Positions 1-13,878 of a stretch of 64,000 nucleotides of DNA are shown here, one piece after another. A program made the translations under genes and the position numbers. The stretch spans positions 3,844,001 through 3,908,000 of the forward strand of contig JBHGNT010000016.1 in the NCBI GenBank assembly GCA_043228905.1, written 5' to 3'. The notes beneath the pieces are model-generated. The model was not told where the DNA came from. It saw only the letters and a program-made list of their open reading frames with translations, and ran no database searches. The DNA is from Azolla caroliniana. Taxonomy: Eukaryota > Polypodiophyta. Position 1 is the first letter of the stretch, and each line of letters opens with the position of its first letter.

Positions 1-17
1 TTATGATTATAACTAAC

Positions 18-3000
18 CTCTGCCAGCTTTAATTTTCCATTTTCCAATAGGTCCCTGGAATCTGCACACATTGGCACAGAGTGCTTCACAACCGCATGCA
101 GATCAAGAATGTCTGTTATCTGGAATGGAGATTCTGTATCGAAGTTATAGCTCCTCGCAGCCAATGTTATTCCAACCTGAGATCAAGGAGACAACTTATT
201 ACACTTGCTTTCATGTCTTTCAACAATTAAAAACTAACATTCCGACAGAAGGTACACCTTCTGGCACAAGTTCCGTATGGTTGATATTTTCCGTATTTTT
301 GTTAGAATGTCCTCTGGGAGTTCAAACTGCATGACATGTCCTTCAATACTATTAATACTTTATAACATTATGGAAGAAAGTGAAATATCTAAGGCTACGT
401 GATGATGGTGATGATGAACCTGATACTTGAACTTGACTCCTTCTCGTATGTCCTTCCAAACAAGAGTAGATGTGATGCATAAATATGTGGCGCCTTTTGA
501 AACAGATATGTTGTCACCCTAACAAAAAATTCAAATACTTTTGAGAAAAAAGAGATCTTATATTACCTGATGATTTACATATGCATATGCCATACAACAA
601 TCAGTTTAATCAATTGTTCATAGATCAGGTCTATGTACTGTGATGCTCTTTGAATTAGCATACTTTGTAGCACTCAAAATGGGTGCCCATTCTATGTATT
701 GTACTCACATAGGATGATAAGGAGGGGAGCTATATGGGAGGCAAGTTGGAAAATAAGAGAAAGGAGAACCCTTTGGGTTTCTGAAAACAGGTAACAAGTC
801 AATGTAGATACTGTGAGTTTAGGGTAGAATCAGTTCATATTACTGCTGGCCAACAAGGTACCCGGCCTGTGAACAGGAGTTCGGATGCAGTTGCAGTGGC
901 AATGACATGAGACAGTTCAATTCAATGCACAAACTAGACTTCAATTCATATTCTACTTTAATGTGGAATACACATAAAGATATTACAGCTTTAGCTGAGT
1001 AGACATCCAGCAGACAAGTGTTCCCTTGATGGATCAGCATTCCATTACCAAATCATGCTGAAGACATGCTTCCATCTGAATCCCCCACCCCTGGTTTCCT
1101 GTGACTATACCAAACCATTGCAGATTTTTCCGCATACCCAGTTTCCACAAACACAAGTGCAAGGAGACACATAGATGTATAACATTTGTATATATATGCC
1201 ATTTCCATCGACTACTATCAACTTACAGATACGGAAATTGAATTTTCCACAGATTTTTTGCCACCCTTGCTCTTTTTGCGTGCTTTTTCAGTTGTGGAAG
1301 GTTTTGCAGGAGTTTTCAGAACAGATGGCTCTGGAATCTTCTCAGGGCTAGTAGGGACATCATAACCGAGATAGCAGTTAAGAAAATGCGAAATAGCACC
1401 AGCAACATCATGATCTTGAGTTACTCTCAGAATTCCCTGAAAGTCAATTCATTGGAAAACTAACTAAAATGTTCATAAATATGAAAGACAGAACATGCAC
1501 GAAAGTCCTAACAATGAGAAAGTACCAGAACAAAAACCTTACCTTCAATACATGCTTTGCTGTTCGAGAAATCATCTCCACAACACATAAATCCCATACA
1601 TGTGGGAGATGCTTGGATAGATTTGCAACCTAAATGCCAGATAATTGGCAAGAAACAAATGATATCAATTAAAAACTGACCTAAAAGTATCTATCTGCTA
1701 AATACATTATTTCAGTCTTCAATACTTCAAGAATATACAACACAGCACTTACTTGCCCTAAATATCTCATGTTGATGCCATGAGCATGTAATGCTTCTGT
1801 CAAAGTCTGCCCATCCATCGGAGATACCTCTAAGCTATTTAAATCCTGAACAAACTTGGGAAGGACAGTTTCCACCAGAAATTTCCCTGCTTTTCTTACA
1901 GCTTCTTCATCAGCAACTATTTCCTACAGTTGCAAATATACCTGGTTAAAGTCTGGCTGTTCCCTCCACATACATATTTTATTTGTACAGCACGCACATA
2001 AACTGTCATTCAAAGTCAAAGACATGTTGCATTCAGGAAAGAATCAAACCTCAGGATCACCAGCAAGTTTAAAATCTGTGAGAACATTGGGATTCAGACA
2101 AATGGAAAGAAGTTCCTCCTGTGTCACACTTTTTCCTTCTACTTCATCTTTTGCATCGATTTTTAATTTCGCTTTCAGTAATGCCTCAGCCTGCAACAGC
2201 CGTCACGAAAAAGAACAAATTAGCAAAGGCAAAAGATACAAGTGAATGTATACATTTAAGAAACTCCTCACTTGACAAAATGCTGCTACGAGCTCTGGTC
2301 TCAAAACAGCATGTCGAAAAGCAGATCCTGTAAAATTGGCGTCTCTTGGAGTTGTCCGCATGAGATCTAGAATGTAATGCCTGAAAATTGCAAACAGCAT
2401 TTGGTAAAAATCAACTTAAACACGTGAAACTGGCCCAACAAACATGCAGAGAAACAAAACATAATATTTAATAACTTCCACCCACAATTAGGCGAAATAA
2501 CAGAGAGAATTCCATATATAACAACAGTTTACCTAACTTATTGCACCCATGTAGCTATGTGTTACCATTTCTAGAATAGACTTTGAATTGCAATGGCACA
2601 ACAACTTCCAAGAAGCACCAACTAACCACATGAGATGAATGGATAATCAGTTTGTGCTGCAACAGTTTTAATATGAGAACTAGCAAGAATGTCAGAGTAG
2701 TAAGCTGACTACACACCAAATGCCAACACAGGAGCAAAGCCAGACAATGAACATGGGACTTTGATGCATGATCATTGCACCTGCAATAAGTGTGATCTTT
2801 TGTTAGAATCTTGATCCCACCGGATAGTTACTCTGTTCAACCAACGATTAGGTTGAAGGGTGGCTCTAAGGTCACTTTTGATAGGTCATTCATCTAACAG
2901 ATTGGTAGGGCTATCTGCTGCTTGGCAGAAGCATACCCTATGATTATACCTTAGTCCTTAACGATTCACTAATTCTCCTGAACCTGATCACTCATGTGCA

Positions 3001-6000
3001 CCTATACTAATGCATATATGTGTGACAGACACACAGTACGCTTATTGTAATGACCCTACCGGTGGGTGTTCCGACCAACTTAATGTCTCACTCATAATAT
3101 CTCAATTCACATGCCCACGGGCAATCCTTTATGTACCATTTGACACTGAAAATAAGTAACAGAGTGACCACTATCAACATAATTATGCACATCAGTTTAA
3201 AAATTAATGAATGTGTGCAGAAGGAGATCAATGTTAATAACTGTATGAGAATGGCATCTTGCTGATCGATTAATATATTGGTTCCAATCCTTACAGAATA
3301 TGCAATGAAAGAGGCCATTAAACTGCATTGTGTATCTAATGCATCTAAAGGATACATCACTAACCTTGTTCACAAATTAGGAAGCACGATAATTATAATC
3401 TCCAATATCTATTTCATTTTATCATGCTGCAAATCAAATTAATTTCACAAAGACAATTGAGCCCATCTCCTCCAGAAAGTCAATGATGAGCAAAATAATC
3501 ACATCACATCCTTAAATAACTTGAGCAATTAAACAAGATATTTATTCTTAATTAACCTCTACCCACATACATCCTTAACTAACTTAATAAGAAATGAAAC
3601 AAGATATTTATTCTTAAGAAAGAAAGAAACTTATATTCAGACCTTTTCAGAGGCCAAAATGACCTACTAGACCGAACAAGAAATTACATCTTAAAATATT
3701 TTCTTGTCTTTGAGAACAACAAACCAAAAAAGTATAACTAAACGTAGGATACTAAAGAACCTGGATGTCTAAGAACTTATGATTCTAATTTAGATAGACC
3801 AAAACTTTTTCCTTTGAAAAAAATCTCCAACATGGGACCCTCCAAGATGGATGCACCTTTGGTACCAAGTGATAATGGCCGCAATAATGGTGCTGAGGAA
3901 ACGTAGGATACTGAAGAATCTGGATGTCGAAGAACCTATGATTCTAATTTAGATGGACCAAAACTTTTTCCTTTGAAAAATCGCCAACATGGAACCCTCC
4001 AAGATGGAGAGATCTCTCAATTGATGGATGCACATTTGGTGCCACGTGATAATGACTGTGATAATGGTGCTGAGGCCATGGTCCTGATGGTCACAGCATA
4101 TGACCATGGCACATTGCTATTCTCCAAACTATTGTAACTCCTTCCTAATGTTTTGGCTGAGATCCCACTTGTGTGGCCCTTGATTGATTTGTAGCAGGTG
4201 AAGGAGTGGTGTTGCTAAAGACAGTTGTGATTGTTCTCTGTTGATGAGTTGTAGTTGTAATGTTTTTCTTCAACTTCTGTATACCACCTTTTCCTCTTCC
4301 AAGAAAGGTTTTCACCTTGTTACCCATGCTTGAGTGGTAATAAACACCATCACTTTAGTTTTATCAAGGTTGACAGGCAAATCCTTCTCTATACAAACTG
4401 ACTTTAACGCATTTCAATGTCTTTATGGGCCCACGAAGAGTCGGAGATCAGCATGATATCATGGAAATATAGTAATGTTGGTATGTCTACCCCTGTTAAG
4501 CATGCTCCTGGACCATCTAATCTCTACGTAATTAGATGTCTGAGCTATAAAAAGACCAAAGAGAGTGAGTGATAGTGAGCATCCTTGTTTTACTCCAATT
4601 CTGCTGGCCATGATCTCTTACCTCTTAAGTGAAAAGCTTTCCTTGTCAGAAATGAGTTTCAACACAATAATTTTGGAGTGTTTTTTATATATCTAAATAC
4701 ATTCCAACGCTCTTAAAACGAATCCAGTACTCTTGCTAGCTAGCCAAAGAACCAAGATTGTGGACTTTTGTTGGCATTAATTCATAAAGTGCACAGATCC
4801 CTCATAACATATCCATTGGGACTCCTAGGGCTTCTAGGCATGCAGTACAATGTCAAAGGCTTTCTGGAAATCGATAGAGCAACAATGGATTCTACTACAA
4901 ATTTTTCTCCTCGACAACGGGGCCCAAATGGTAAATATGTGATCCAAAGTCGTGAGTCCTCTTGGAAACCTACCTGCCCAGAGCTCAGAACTCATACACT
5001 CAATTCTGACTCTAGGATCAAACCATATAATTTAGCCAAGTAATAGCCAATCATGATAGTCCTGTAATTGCTAGGTATCATGAGATCCCTGCTCTTGAAT
5101 ATCAGCACAATGTTATGTTCTTTCTAGCTATAAGGGAAGCCTTCACACAAAGCTCTATTAAAGATGTGTGCAAGAAGCGGGAGCAAGGTGCTAACAGCAC
5201 TATATAAAATGCTCACCAACCTATCCATCATGATCTTGGTCCATTCCAAATTGTAAACTATAATGGCATTTCTGAAATTTTGTGGAGCAAAAAGGTGGAC
5301 TTACATGGGCATGAGCCATTGGGGGGCTGCTCAGAACATCTAAAAATTCCTTTGCATGTTCGTGCTAAGCCTGAGATGAGATCAGGTGTGCTAGGCTGCA
5401 TCTCATTAAACAGTTTCCATGCTCTGTTTACTTTCAATTTGGTCAAATATGATCTCTTTTTCTTCCTCACAAGGCAATGGAAAACTGCTCTTGCTTGTTT
5501 ATATGTACAAATCCCCCTGTGAGTGGCTCTATCACATATAGGTGCATTGCTGACTATGATGTGCAGAAAGGCATTGATGGAGGCATAATGCAATGACTTT
5601 GACAAGCCTTGTGTGACTTCCTCTAGGGATGCAAAAGGATCCATATCAAGCATGCCTTTATACACTCCATAGGTATACACATCAATTGTTCCTTAGTAAA
5701 TTGGTATTTAACATCCCCAATCTTTTCTTAACATATACATCTTTTTGGAATCCATCCTTTAACTTAAATGGTAGGTATTGCATGACTTCCTGCCAAACCA
5801 ATACATCTACTGGAGAGAACGAAATCTGTTCGCCAGGGTAGAAAGGATGGGGATCCCTTCAATTAATCAACCGTGCTTGCACCTTCCTTGGGGTTCCAAC
5901 CTGCCAAAGCATCCGATCTTGGGAATTGTGACAAACTGTTGTACATCATGAACCTTTGTACACTACCAATGGCCAGAAAGTGTTTGACAACTTCTGCTAT

Positions 6001-9000
6001 GAATTCGTCATACATGGTCTTGCTTGTGCCAAACAAAGTTGTTTGTTCATCCTTAGTACATGCATTGACATTCTCTTATAATATTATATCCCCCATACTG
6101 GTGAATCTTACGAAATCATCATATAAAGATAAATACTGTGATTCTCCTAGCGATGCAAAACGTGACTAGGCAAGTAGAAAGTAGCAAAATGCAGCATTTA
6201 ACTCTCTAAAAACCCCCCATTTGAATTCATATCCACATATAGCATGCATTGGCATCCTTATGCACAATACACACTCTATCATGAAACTCATCTTTGTACA
6301 ACACAGCCATTCCACTGGAGCCTCTAGTGCTTCCTAGAATGTGTGGTTGGGGATAACATACTAACTCCCATCTATATCCTGTGCATTGGGGAGTTTATTG
6401 CCAGTGCATTGATGGGTCTCTGTATACATAGCAACATTTGTATGCTTGAAGAGATCTTTAGAAAACCCGAAATCTGTCCTAAGAGCCATTGCAATCCCAC
6501 ATAATCATGCAGAAGGCCTCATAGGCCATAATCCATCATGTGGTTTTCTTCTCTGTAATAATGACCCTACCATCTCTACAGGAAGCCCACTTTCCGTTCT
6601 TTGTTGCAGCAAGCAATTATGGCATGTTTTCTTTGTCATGACTCGTGTGCAATTTGAGCTAGCATGAGATCTTCAATGAATATGATTGGTAGCAAAATCC
6701 TGCCCTCCCTAAATACATTTTGATCACAATCCTATAGCATCTGAAACTACAGTGCTCATGGCCAATAAGCACCACATAACTTTCAAGAAGAATAGGCTCA
6801 CACTCTTCTGCAGAAATTCTAATTTCTCTCATACACTTTCAAGAATTTTTAGCCCATGTGAATGCCCAAACCTACTGCTAAGATTCTTATTTCTGAAATT
6901 TCTAAGGTTCTTAGGAGATTTCACCACACCACCTACTTTGGCTTCTGCAAAGAAATCACGAGTAAGCAATGAGTAAATAGTCCTAAAATTGCTGGTGAAA
7001 ATCCTAATTCAGAAACACAACTCCCTGAAACAACCCTAAATCAGAAAATCAGAGGAAAACCAGAAAGAGACCTTAATTTGCTGCCACAAGGTATGAAAAG
7101 GCCTGATAAATTTACAAATTTCTAAGAAGAAGTCTGGCACAAGCATGACAGTGAAGTTTATCTTTGAAATATTATCAGTTTTCTAAAGTAAGAATGATGG
7201 TGACATATCTTGCATCAGAATATAGCATATGATAAAATTTTAATCTAATTTTTCATGTATATTGCTCTCTATCAATAGTATCCTCCCTTCTTTTTTGTGG
7301 CCACCCAGTGCTACTCACAAACTGGGATACACGCTTTATTGCCTCTCTCTAAGGCATGATTCATGTCGACATGTTTAACTGCCCTAGAAGCCAACCTGAA
7401 GAGTATGCATACTAGACTTGGGGCCCAATATCTGATAACCTTTTTAGATTCCCTGAACTCAGCTTCTTCACACACCAATTCTATTGTAGAGAAACGATCT
7501 CTTGCGTTATTACAATTTACTCAACTATGCCCTTAATCTAAAGATTTTAATGCAATAATCTATTTTGGGATTAAAGGCCCTTAGGTTGCCCATACTAAAA
7601 TAGTCTGTTGTTTCTTATACAGTTTAATATTTTCTGATTTCTGTTGTACAATCTTGTTTTCAGAACCAAGCCCCTAAAAGAATATTTTGTACGCTGGATG
7701 GGAACCTTGGACAAGATTTTTCCATTCAGCAGTTAACAGGTATTTAAGAAGCCATGACTTGGCTGTCTCATCAGCATTTAAATCCCTTCTTCAAAAGCAT
7801 ATTCTATGTATCTTAAATAGATACACACATACACACACACGTAGACAGATAGATAGATAAATAAGTGCACTCCTATCTAAAACATATATCAGGTAGATGG
7901 GCTTTTGTTTTCCAGAACTTGGTAGATGGGCTTTTGTTTTGCAGAACTTCTTCTGCTTTCTTTAATCTCTCCTATGTATTAAACCCATAATTTCATGGTT
8001 TCTACATCTCTGCCTTTAGATATTTCAGAAAACTGTTGTTCTATCTTCACTTCTTTACATCATGTGACATCACAAATTTACAAAATAATAACACTTAATT
8101 TTATCTATAATAGATATGAAATTTTATAGATCAAAAGAAAGAGAATCAAACCTGTCATCACTACCAATTATGCCTTTGCATTCAACAGGAGCAGCCATCT
8201 TAATAACAGCACCAGATCCATCCAAGACTTCGTGTTCTTTAATGTGCAATAGTTTTCCAGCCTCAAGGACCTGCACATAAAACTTTAGATAAACCCAACA
8301 AAGGATAGGCAAGATTCCCTCACTTAAATGAAACACTACCTTAGCATGAAATTTATCATTCCAGAATATCTTCTTGCCATTATCTACCGAGCCATAAAGC
8401 AGCGATTCAGACTTATCACCCTGAAGTATTCCAGGGATTATGCTCTGCATCATTGAAATCGAGATCAATTATCATATAAACATACATACAACAAATATAC
8501 ATAAATATGTATAGATATATCGATATCATACATATCACCCAGACAGAACTCGTGCATGATGCATTATACCTGTGCAACGATTCTGTGACCTCTGTAGTCA
8601 ATAATGGCCATTGCTAATGTGTAAAGGCCTGCAATATCTGCATTGTTGTAGGCTTTTGTTCCCTTCAGATCATTATTGGCTGATGCATAGGTAGCTTGCT
8701 CATTCTCTGCTACTTGCAATGATGCATTTTCCTCTTGTGAAGAATCTAAGTCAGTTGTAATAGTACCATTTTTATCTTCCTCTACACTTTCTACACACTC
8801 ACTCACTTCGACAGAACTTGTCTGTGCTGAATTATCTGCTGATTCAGAAGCTTCTGTTTCATTACTTTCCTGTGCTAAGTCATTTGCTGATTTGGGACTC
8901 TTTTTTACGTCTACTTCATCAGGTTTCTTGGAACCTTGCTCATGAAGCTGCTGCATCAATGTAAAGTCGCCATCCATTGCAAAACTGAAAAATATATTGT

Positions 9001-12000
9001 TGTGCACATACCTAGGATAGCCACCAGTTTAAAGTTAAATTACAAATATAAATGTGGACAATTTCCCCCATGCACCTTACAATATTATTTCCTATAACAT
9101 TAGATCATAAATAATTTATCTCACAGCATATATACATTTGCACAAATTATATTTAAAATTTTGGGGCATTACATATGGAAACGCTCTGGGTCAGTCGGAT
9201 TGATAGGCGGAATACATCGACCTATGACCCCCTTTGCACCTTTTGATGCAGCATCCACAAAATCACAATTCACTTTATAAAGTGCCCGATCACGCATAAT
9301 TCTGAAAAAGGAAAATCATATATTAGAGAGGCCAATACATGATTCCCATATATAGATAGACTAATACCAATTACAAACAAACCTGTCTTGTAAACTCGTC
9401 CGTGGAAACTCACGACAAGATTGGAGCTCTTCATTCCAATCCCTTTGCATGCCAATAGTCTCTGTTCCATATGATGGAGTTAAGGCATCTTCTGCCCGGC
9501 CAACATCCCTTGTGTGTTCTAACATTGGAACAATTATCTCTGTCAACCTTCATGATACAGACATTTACACATTCGCAAGCTTGAAGTGAAGTGACAACAG
9601 GAGATAAGACTCACCAGGAGGGTAAGGTGCTAACCAAGGATTTACAGGCAACAAAGATGGCACATTTTCAAAGGGGTGTCCTTGGGACTTCCGTTCTAGA
9701 ACTTCCACAAAACCTTCACATAGCAATAAAGAAAGAGTTCACAGTCATTTTCAATAATATACATTATCCAATGCTTGGTCTTCAAATACATAAGTAGCAC
9801 AGCAGACATACCTTTCGAAAATTTCTCACTAAGCTGGTGTAGAAGTGCCACTAATGTTGCAGCTTCACGAAGAGGATGAGCTGGACGATGGTCCAAAATG
9901 GATCCCCCACTTGCATTCACAAAAAAACCTCTGGTATGAGCTGTTACACAACAGCTTCTACCTTCGAGAGTTACAACATCTAAGTAGATTAAGTCCCCAA
10001 GAAGCCTGCAAAACACGAGAGAACCCATCAAATAAAAATAGATTCTTCACATTTTCATTATCGCCACTTCCATGTTTTCAAGAGAAGGCAATGTACTGAA
10101 TATAATACCTCCGATATCCCGGGACAGGATTAAACGATGAGAATGCAATTTTTTCAATGCATCTGCTCTCCGATTGGCTTGGGGTCACAATAAGATTTTC
10201 CAGCTGCCTAGTTGGATCTTCCATGAATCCAAGACCTTCAAGTTCTGGTGCATCAGGCTTCACAACACCTTCAACATGTACAAATATGGGAAACACCATC
10301 ACTAAAATCACTATTGTGGTAGACTAGGACATAGATAAAGTTTATAGTTCACTTCATTCAAAATCATGTCAATCCAGGCATAAAATGAATCAAACTGCCA
10401 ATGATAAAGCATATTAGAACTGAGAAGCTAAAAAGCATCACAAACACGACAAATCTATTATGACTTTGTTTATTCAAGAGATATTCTTCGCATTTTTCAG
10501 ATTACGGATGTATGTGTATAAATCCGACCTTAAAAGCTAAAGAGCATCGCAAACACATCAAATCTATTATGACTTTGTTTATTCAAAAGATTTTCTTCAC
10601 ATTTTTCAGATTAAGAATGCACGTATATCACTGAGCTTAGCAAGTGTTGGTTCTATTGTTTAGCTTATTCATGTGTAAAGCACAACATTGAGTGCCTGGA
10701 TGATTCCTTGTTGGTCAGACAAAGTTAAACCTGTGACTTTAAAGAACTTTGTCATCAAGAAATATTCTGGCAGAGAAAGTGCAAAATCAATAAAGGCAAC
10801 AAGTTTTTTGGGTAGCTAGGACTCAAATTACCTAGTTTTCTATTTTTGACATAAATAACTGTGCATGCAGCTGGAATATTTTTCCATCTTTACTGCACAC
10901 TTTTTTCCATTATTCTTGACTAATTGTTAAATATCTCCTCAGATGATTAGCTACATTTCAAGTAAATAATTACATGCCATTTACCATAAAGACATACAGT
11001 TAGTAGGAAAACAAAATGGAAATTTTATAATAAAAGGAACCCACAAATTTTGAAAAATTTAAGCAATCTCCTGAACCTTTTAAAAGACAGCCCACATTTC
11101 AATATGAAAATTAACAATAAGGTTTCTGGCCACTGCTACCAGAATTCTTTTTGGAATCATTCTCCATTGCCAAAGTGGTAGAGAGAGATGAATGAATATT
11201 TGTTGTACAAAGAAGATCCCTTGTTCTTCGTAAGTGATTTCTAATAGACCTATCATCGTACAAAGCTGCAACATGAATGATGTTAATCAACTATGTGTAT
11301 TGGAAAATAAATAATTTAAATGCCAAAAAGACTCTGTAAACTTTTATACAGCTTGAAACAAAAGCAAAAGTGAAAATTACCGCTAATCATCTCCAAAGAA
11401 CAGCCACCCGTAGTCACATCAGCAACATCCCCAATCTCATAAAAATCAGCTAATTGATGCTTGGTTCCATCAGCTGCTGTCAGAATCAGATCATAGCTAG
11501 TGTAGAAACATGTCTCAGGAGCATCAAGTAGAAACTGACGAAGATCCATCACAGAGTCAACTGGATTCACCTGTAATATTGTAGTTACAAAATCAGGTAG
11601 AATTATCAGACAGGGAGCAATGCATTAAGGATGTTTGTTATCCATGCTTAATCATCATGATAGAAGAAGATGTTGACATAAATAATGCTCCAATTTCTGC
11701 TACCTAATGATAAGGAACACTAACAAACCTATTTTTAACCTAGGCATGGGTCGTATAGCAGTTTTAGTGGACTTCGCACAATCAAGGAAAGAAAAATAAA
11801 AATAACATGAGTAAACCTTGCATGGGTTATATTGCAGCTTCGATTGGATATAATCAGCATAACATTATAAGCAATCATGATGCATGTTACTATTTTCTAA
11901 AACAAAAAATCATAGAGTTAGCATTGTAACCTGCAAGTCAACTCGCTCTCCACATGGACCTTTCACGGTCATGGGATATAATCTCAGCTCCCCTGATGCA

Positions 12001-12403
12001 GAAAGAAAAGGTATGGGCATTGTTAAAGTATGAGCACAACTTGATGCATAATCAATAGATAAAGGTACTGAAGCTTACCCTCTGAAACTTCACCATTGCT
12101 AGTGGCATTATCAGACTTCACATCGGTGGAAGTGGATGCATCATCAGATTTAACATCAGAAGCAAGGGCATCACTATCAGCCTTCATATTGAAAGGAGTA
12201 TCAGCAGAAATAGGTATCTTTTCTTCAGGTCTATTCTCTGTAACTGAAGACTCTTCCTTGACTTTTGTATTCATGTCATTGCTTGTTTCCCCATGCAAAT
12301 TTTCCATCTCTTGCATCGCGTTATCATTTGTGACAGCTTTAGATGGATTTTCATTAGCGCCTGACTTCATTTTTGCTTTGCTTTTATTTGCTTTTGAAGC
12401 CAT
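18..12403 (-). CDS. FMT: Clustered mitochondria protein (CLU / FRIENDLY), 3' end outside window
   Basis: CLU proteins are cytosolic, bind mRNAs of nuclear-encoded mitochondrial proteins, and keep mitochondria evenly distributed. I read 20 exons: 12079-12403, 11931-11992, 11381-11570, 11140-11265, 10109-10268, 9812-10005, 9615-9713, 9383-9539, 9173-9301, 8570-9011, 8340-8444, 8152-8270, 2272-2380, 2050-2190, 1753-1923, 1543-1629, 1227-1436, 420-518, 258-326 and 18-176. All splice phases agree, giving 1051 residues before the edge. Residues 1-108 are Lys/Ser/Asp-rich and low complexity. The CLU N-terminal domain follows (motif DLRQFLLDAPETCFYTSYDL), then the CLU domain (GMQRDWNEELQSCREFP, NENEQATYASANND-like block) and the eIF3-p135-like region (EVSPMDGQTLTEALHAHGIN). 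The C-terminal TPR repeats lie beyond the left edge. The start is the ATG at 12403, giving MASKANKSKAK as in plant homologues; an in-frame upstream extension has no ATG support. Confidence 0.95.
3640..6560 (-). mobile_element. Decayed LINE (non-LTR retrotransposon) inside CLU intron 12
   Basis: This relic occupies much of the 5.8-kb intron between CLU exons 2272-2380 and 8152-8270. Read on the minus strand it runs in normal LINE order. An endonuclease-like part lies at about 5900-6560 (fragments like GMAVLYKDEFHDRVCIVHKD and LSLYDDFVRFTSMGD). A linker reading frame follows at 5258-5680. The reverse transcriptase part has NYRTIMIGYYLAKLYG near 5060, TLDHIFTIWAPL near 4940, FQKAFDIV near 4860 and GVKQGCSLSLTLFG near 4590. 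A broken catalytic box follows near 4440, where FADD-like sequence reads FHDI, and a tail with NLDKTKVMVF lies near 4370. There are many stops and frameshifts, so it cannot be active. It has the same orientation as the host gene. Confidence 0.85.
3745..4074. repeat. Direct tandem duplication, units of about 157 and 173 bp
   Basis: The unit starting cgtaggatact at 3745 recurs at 3902, with matching blocks through the shared end aatggtgctgagg. The second copy has an extra piece of about 16 bp (gagagatctctcaattga). It lies in the 3' tail of the LINE relic. A diverged single copy of the same tail occurs at 41640-42010. Confidence 0.8.
7800..7865. repeat. Compound microsatellite, (CA)n and (TAGA)n
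   Basis: Short runs of acac and tagatagat in CLU intron 12, just before a small repeated phrase (ggtagatgggcttttgtttt) near 7890 and 7921. No coding content is seen in the rest of the intron outside the LINE relic. Confidence 0.6.
10426..10630. repeat. Tandem duplication, period about 109 bp, in CLU intron 5
   Basis: The block from agctaaaaagcatcacaaac at 10426 is repeated from 10535. Both copies contain atctattatgactttgtttattca and a shared catttttcagatta end. It lies between the exons at 10109-10268 and 11140-11265 and has no coding potential. Confidence 0.8.
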
Positions 12404-13119
12404 GAAACAGAGGCTTTTTGTGACAAGGAGCTGCCCGCTCACCTCACACTACGTAGAAATAATATGTAAGAGACTAGAAACGAAATGCGAGGAAATGTGA
12501 ATCACAAGAGGAATTTGACAAAGCTGATCGAATTCTTGCCCAGATTCAAGAAAATGAAAGAGACATCAAAAGTTTACTGCGAATCTAAATAGACGTGAAG
12601 AAGTAAGGCAAACGAAAACACAATGGGGGATCATTAATCAAATAGATTTCCTGCCTAATTTCTGTGAGATACGTAAGACCAAAAAAAAGCTACTCAAAAT
12701 TATAGAAACAGACAAATGAAGCGGATGCAAAACTTAACCACTTCAAATTCTTGTCCAAAGTTCACTGTTCACTACATGCAGAAAAAGCATAAAAAGACTG
12801 GTCTAAATCATAGAAAGAAAAGAAGTAAAAATGCAAGTTTTAACCAAGTCCAAAATCTTGCATAAATTTGAGGGATAGATAGCGCATAGAAATACTGTTC
12901 TAAATCACAGACAGAATCTTGAAGAAGAACAAAAGAAAACTGCGTAATTTAACCATGCTGAGCTCTAGATACAGAGTTGAAGGCAGTGCTGCAAAACATA
13001 GAGACAATAGAAAGAAAAAGAAAGGGATTGCAAAATTCAATTACCTCTATTTCTTGCGGAAATTTCAAGACATAGAGAGAGAGAGAGGCCTAAAACATTG
13101 ATCAAAAACTTTCCCTCTA

Positions 13120-13185
<66 letters not shown>

Positions 13186-13440
13186 TCTATTTCCAACACA
13201 GAATTTTGCAGGCATACCTGAAGAGACGAAAGGATCAGCTAAAACATCGGGGAAATGAGGTCGGAGAAAGGGATTCAATGCAAATTTCCGAAGCCTCTTC
13301 TCCTACCAGGGAGAGTGGTACGGCTTTCTTTCTTCTCTTCCCTCCTCCACCTTCTTCTGATTCTGAAGAAGCCCGTAAGAAGATGAAGATGAAGATGAAG
13401 ATGAAACCTTCCTGCAACTCTATCCTAATCTACTTACGTA
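12404..13440 (-). promoter_or_regulatory. Probable CLU 5' leader with an intron, and proximal promoter
   Basis: No coding region is found here. A good donor (CTTCAG followed by GTATGCC on the minus strand, boundary at 13217/13218) faces acceptor-like sites just upstream of the CLU ATG. A non-coding first exon at about 13218-13440 spliced to the ATG exon is therefore likely. The exact exon ends and start of transcription are inferred, not seen. Confidence 0.4.
13121..13185. repeat. Microsatellite (CT)n followed by (CA)n
   Basis: About 45 bases of CT dinucleotides run directly into about 20 bases of CA. It lies in the presumed CLU 5' leader intron. Confidence 0.95.
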
Positions 13441-13479
13441 GCCTATTTCTCTGTCTTCTTCAGCTTCCTCTTTTGGCTC

Positions 13480-13482
<3 letters not shown>

Positions 13483-13529
<47 letters not shown>
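13483..13529. repeat. Microsatellite (GT)n
   Basis: About 23 uninterrupted GT units at the presumed CLU promoter. Apparent Cys-Val reading frames through it are artefacts. Confidence 0.95.
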
Positions 13530-13530
<1 letters not shown>

Positions 13531-13569
13531 CCTGCCTTCATTTATCTTTTTGAGATGACACCATATTAC

Positions 13570-13835
13570 CCCCACCCTTTTCTCTTTGCTTTTTGCTTTT
13601 TTGCTTTTGTGCTTTTGTGCTTTTTTGCTTTTTGCTTTTGTGTCTTCTCTTTCTTTTTCTTCACCCTTTTCTCTTTGTTTGTTTTGCTTTTGTTACTTCT
13701 CGTTCTTTTCTTTCACCCCTTTGTCTCTTTGTTTTTGCTTTTGTTTCTTCTCTTTCTTTTCCTTCACCCTTCACCCTTTTTCTCTTTGTTTTGGCTTTTT
13801 TGCTTTTTGCTTTTGTTTCTTCTTCTTCTTTTTGC
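13570..13835. repeat. Pyrimidine-rich minisatellite (cttttTGcttttGtg type)
   Basis: Imperfect repeats of ctttttgc, cttttgtg and ttctctttctttt on the plus strand give a nearly pure T/C strand of 260 bp. Long Phe/Leu/Ser frames across it come from composition only. Confidence 0.85.
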
Positions 13836-13878
13836 TCTATCATGGAAGGGGAGGCCCTCATCTATTCTGCCTTGCCGG

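Noticed and set aside
5258-5680. A 140-codon minus-strand frame that could be taken for a small gene
   Set aside because: It sits in order inside the LINE relic, between endonuclease-like and RT-like parts, and has no start context or known domain.
12096-12500. A 134-codon plus-strand frame over CLU exon 1
   Set aside because: It is the antisense shadow of the low-complexity N-terminal CLU exon.
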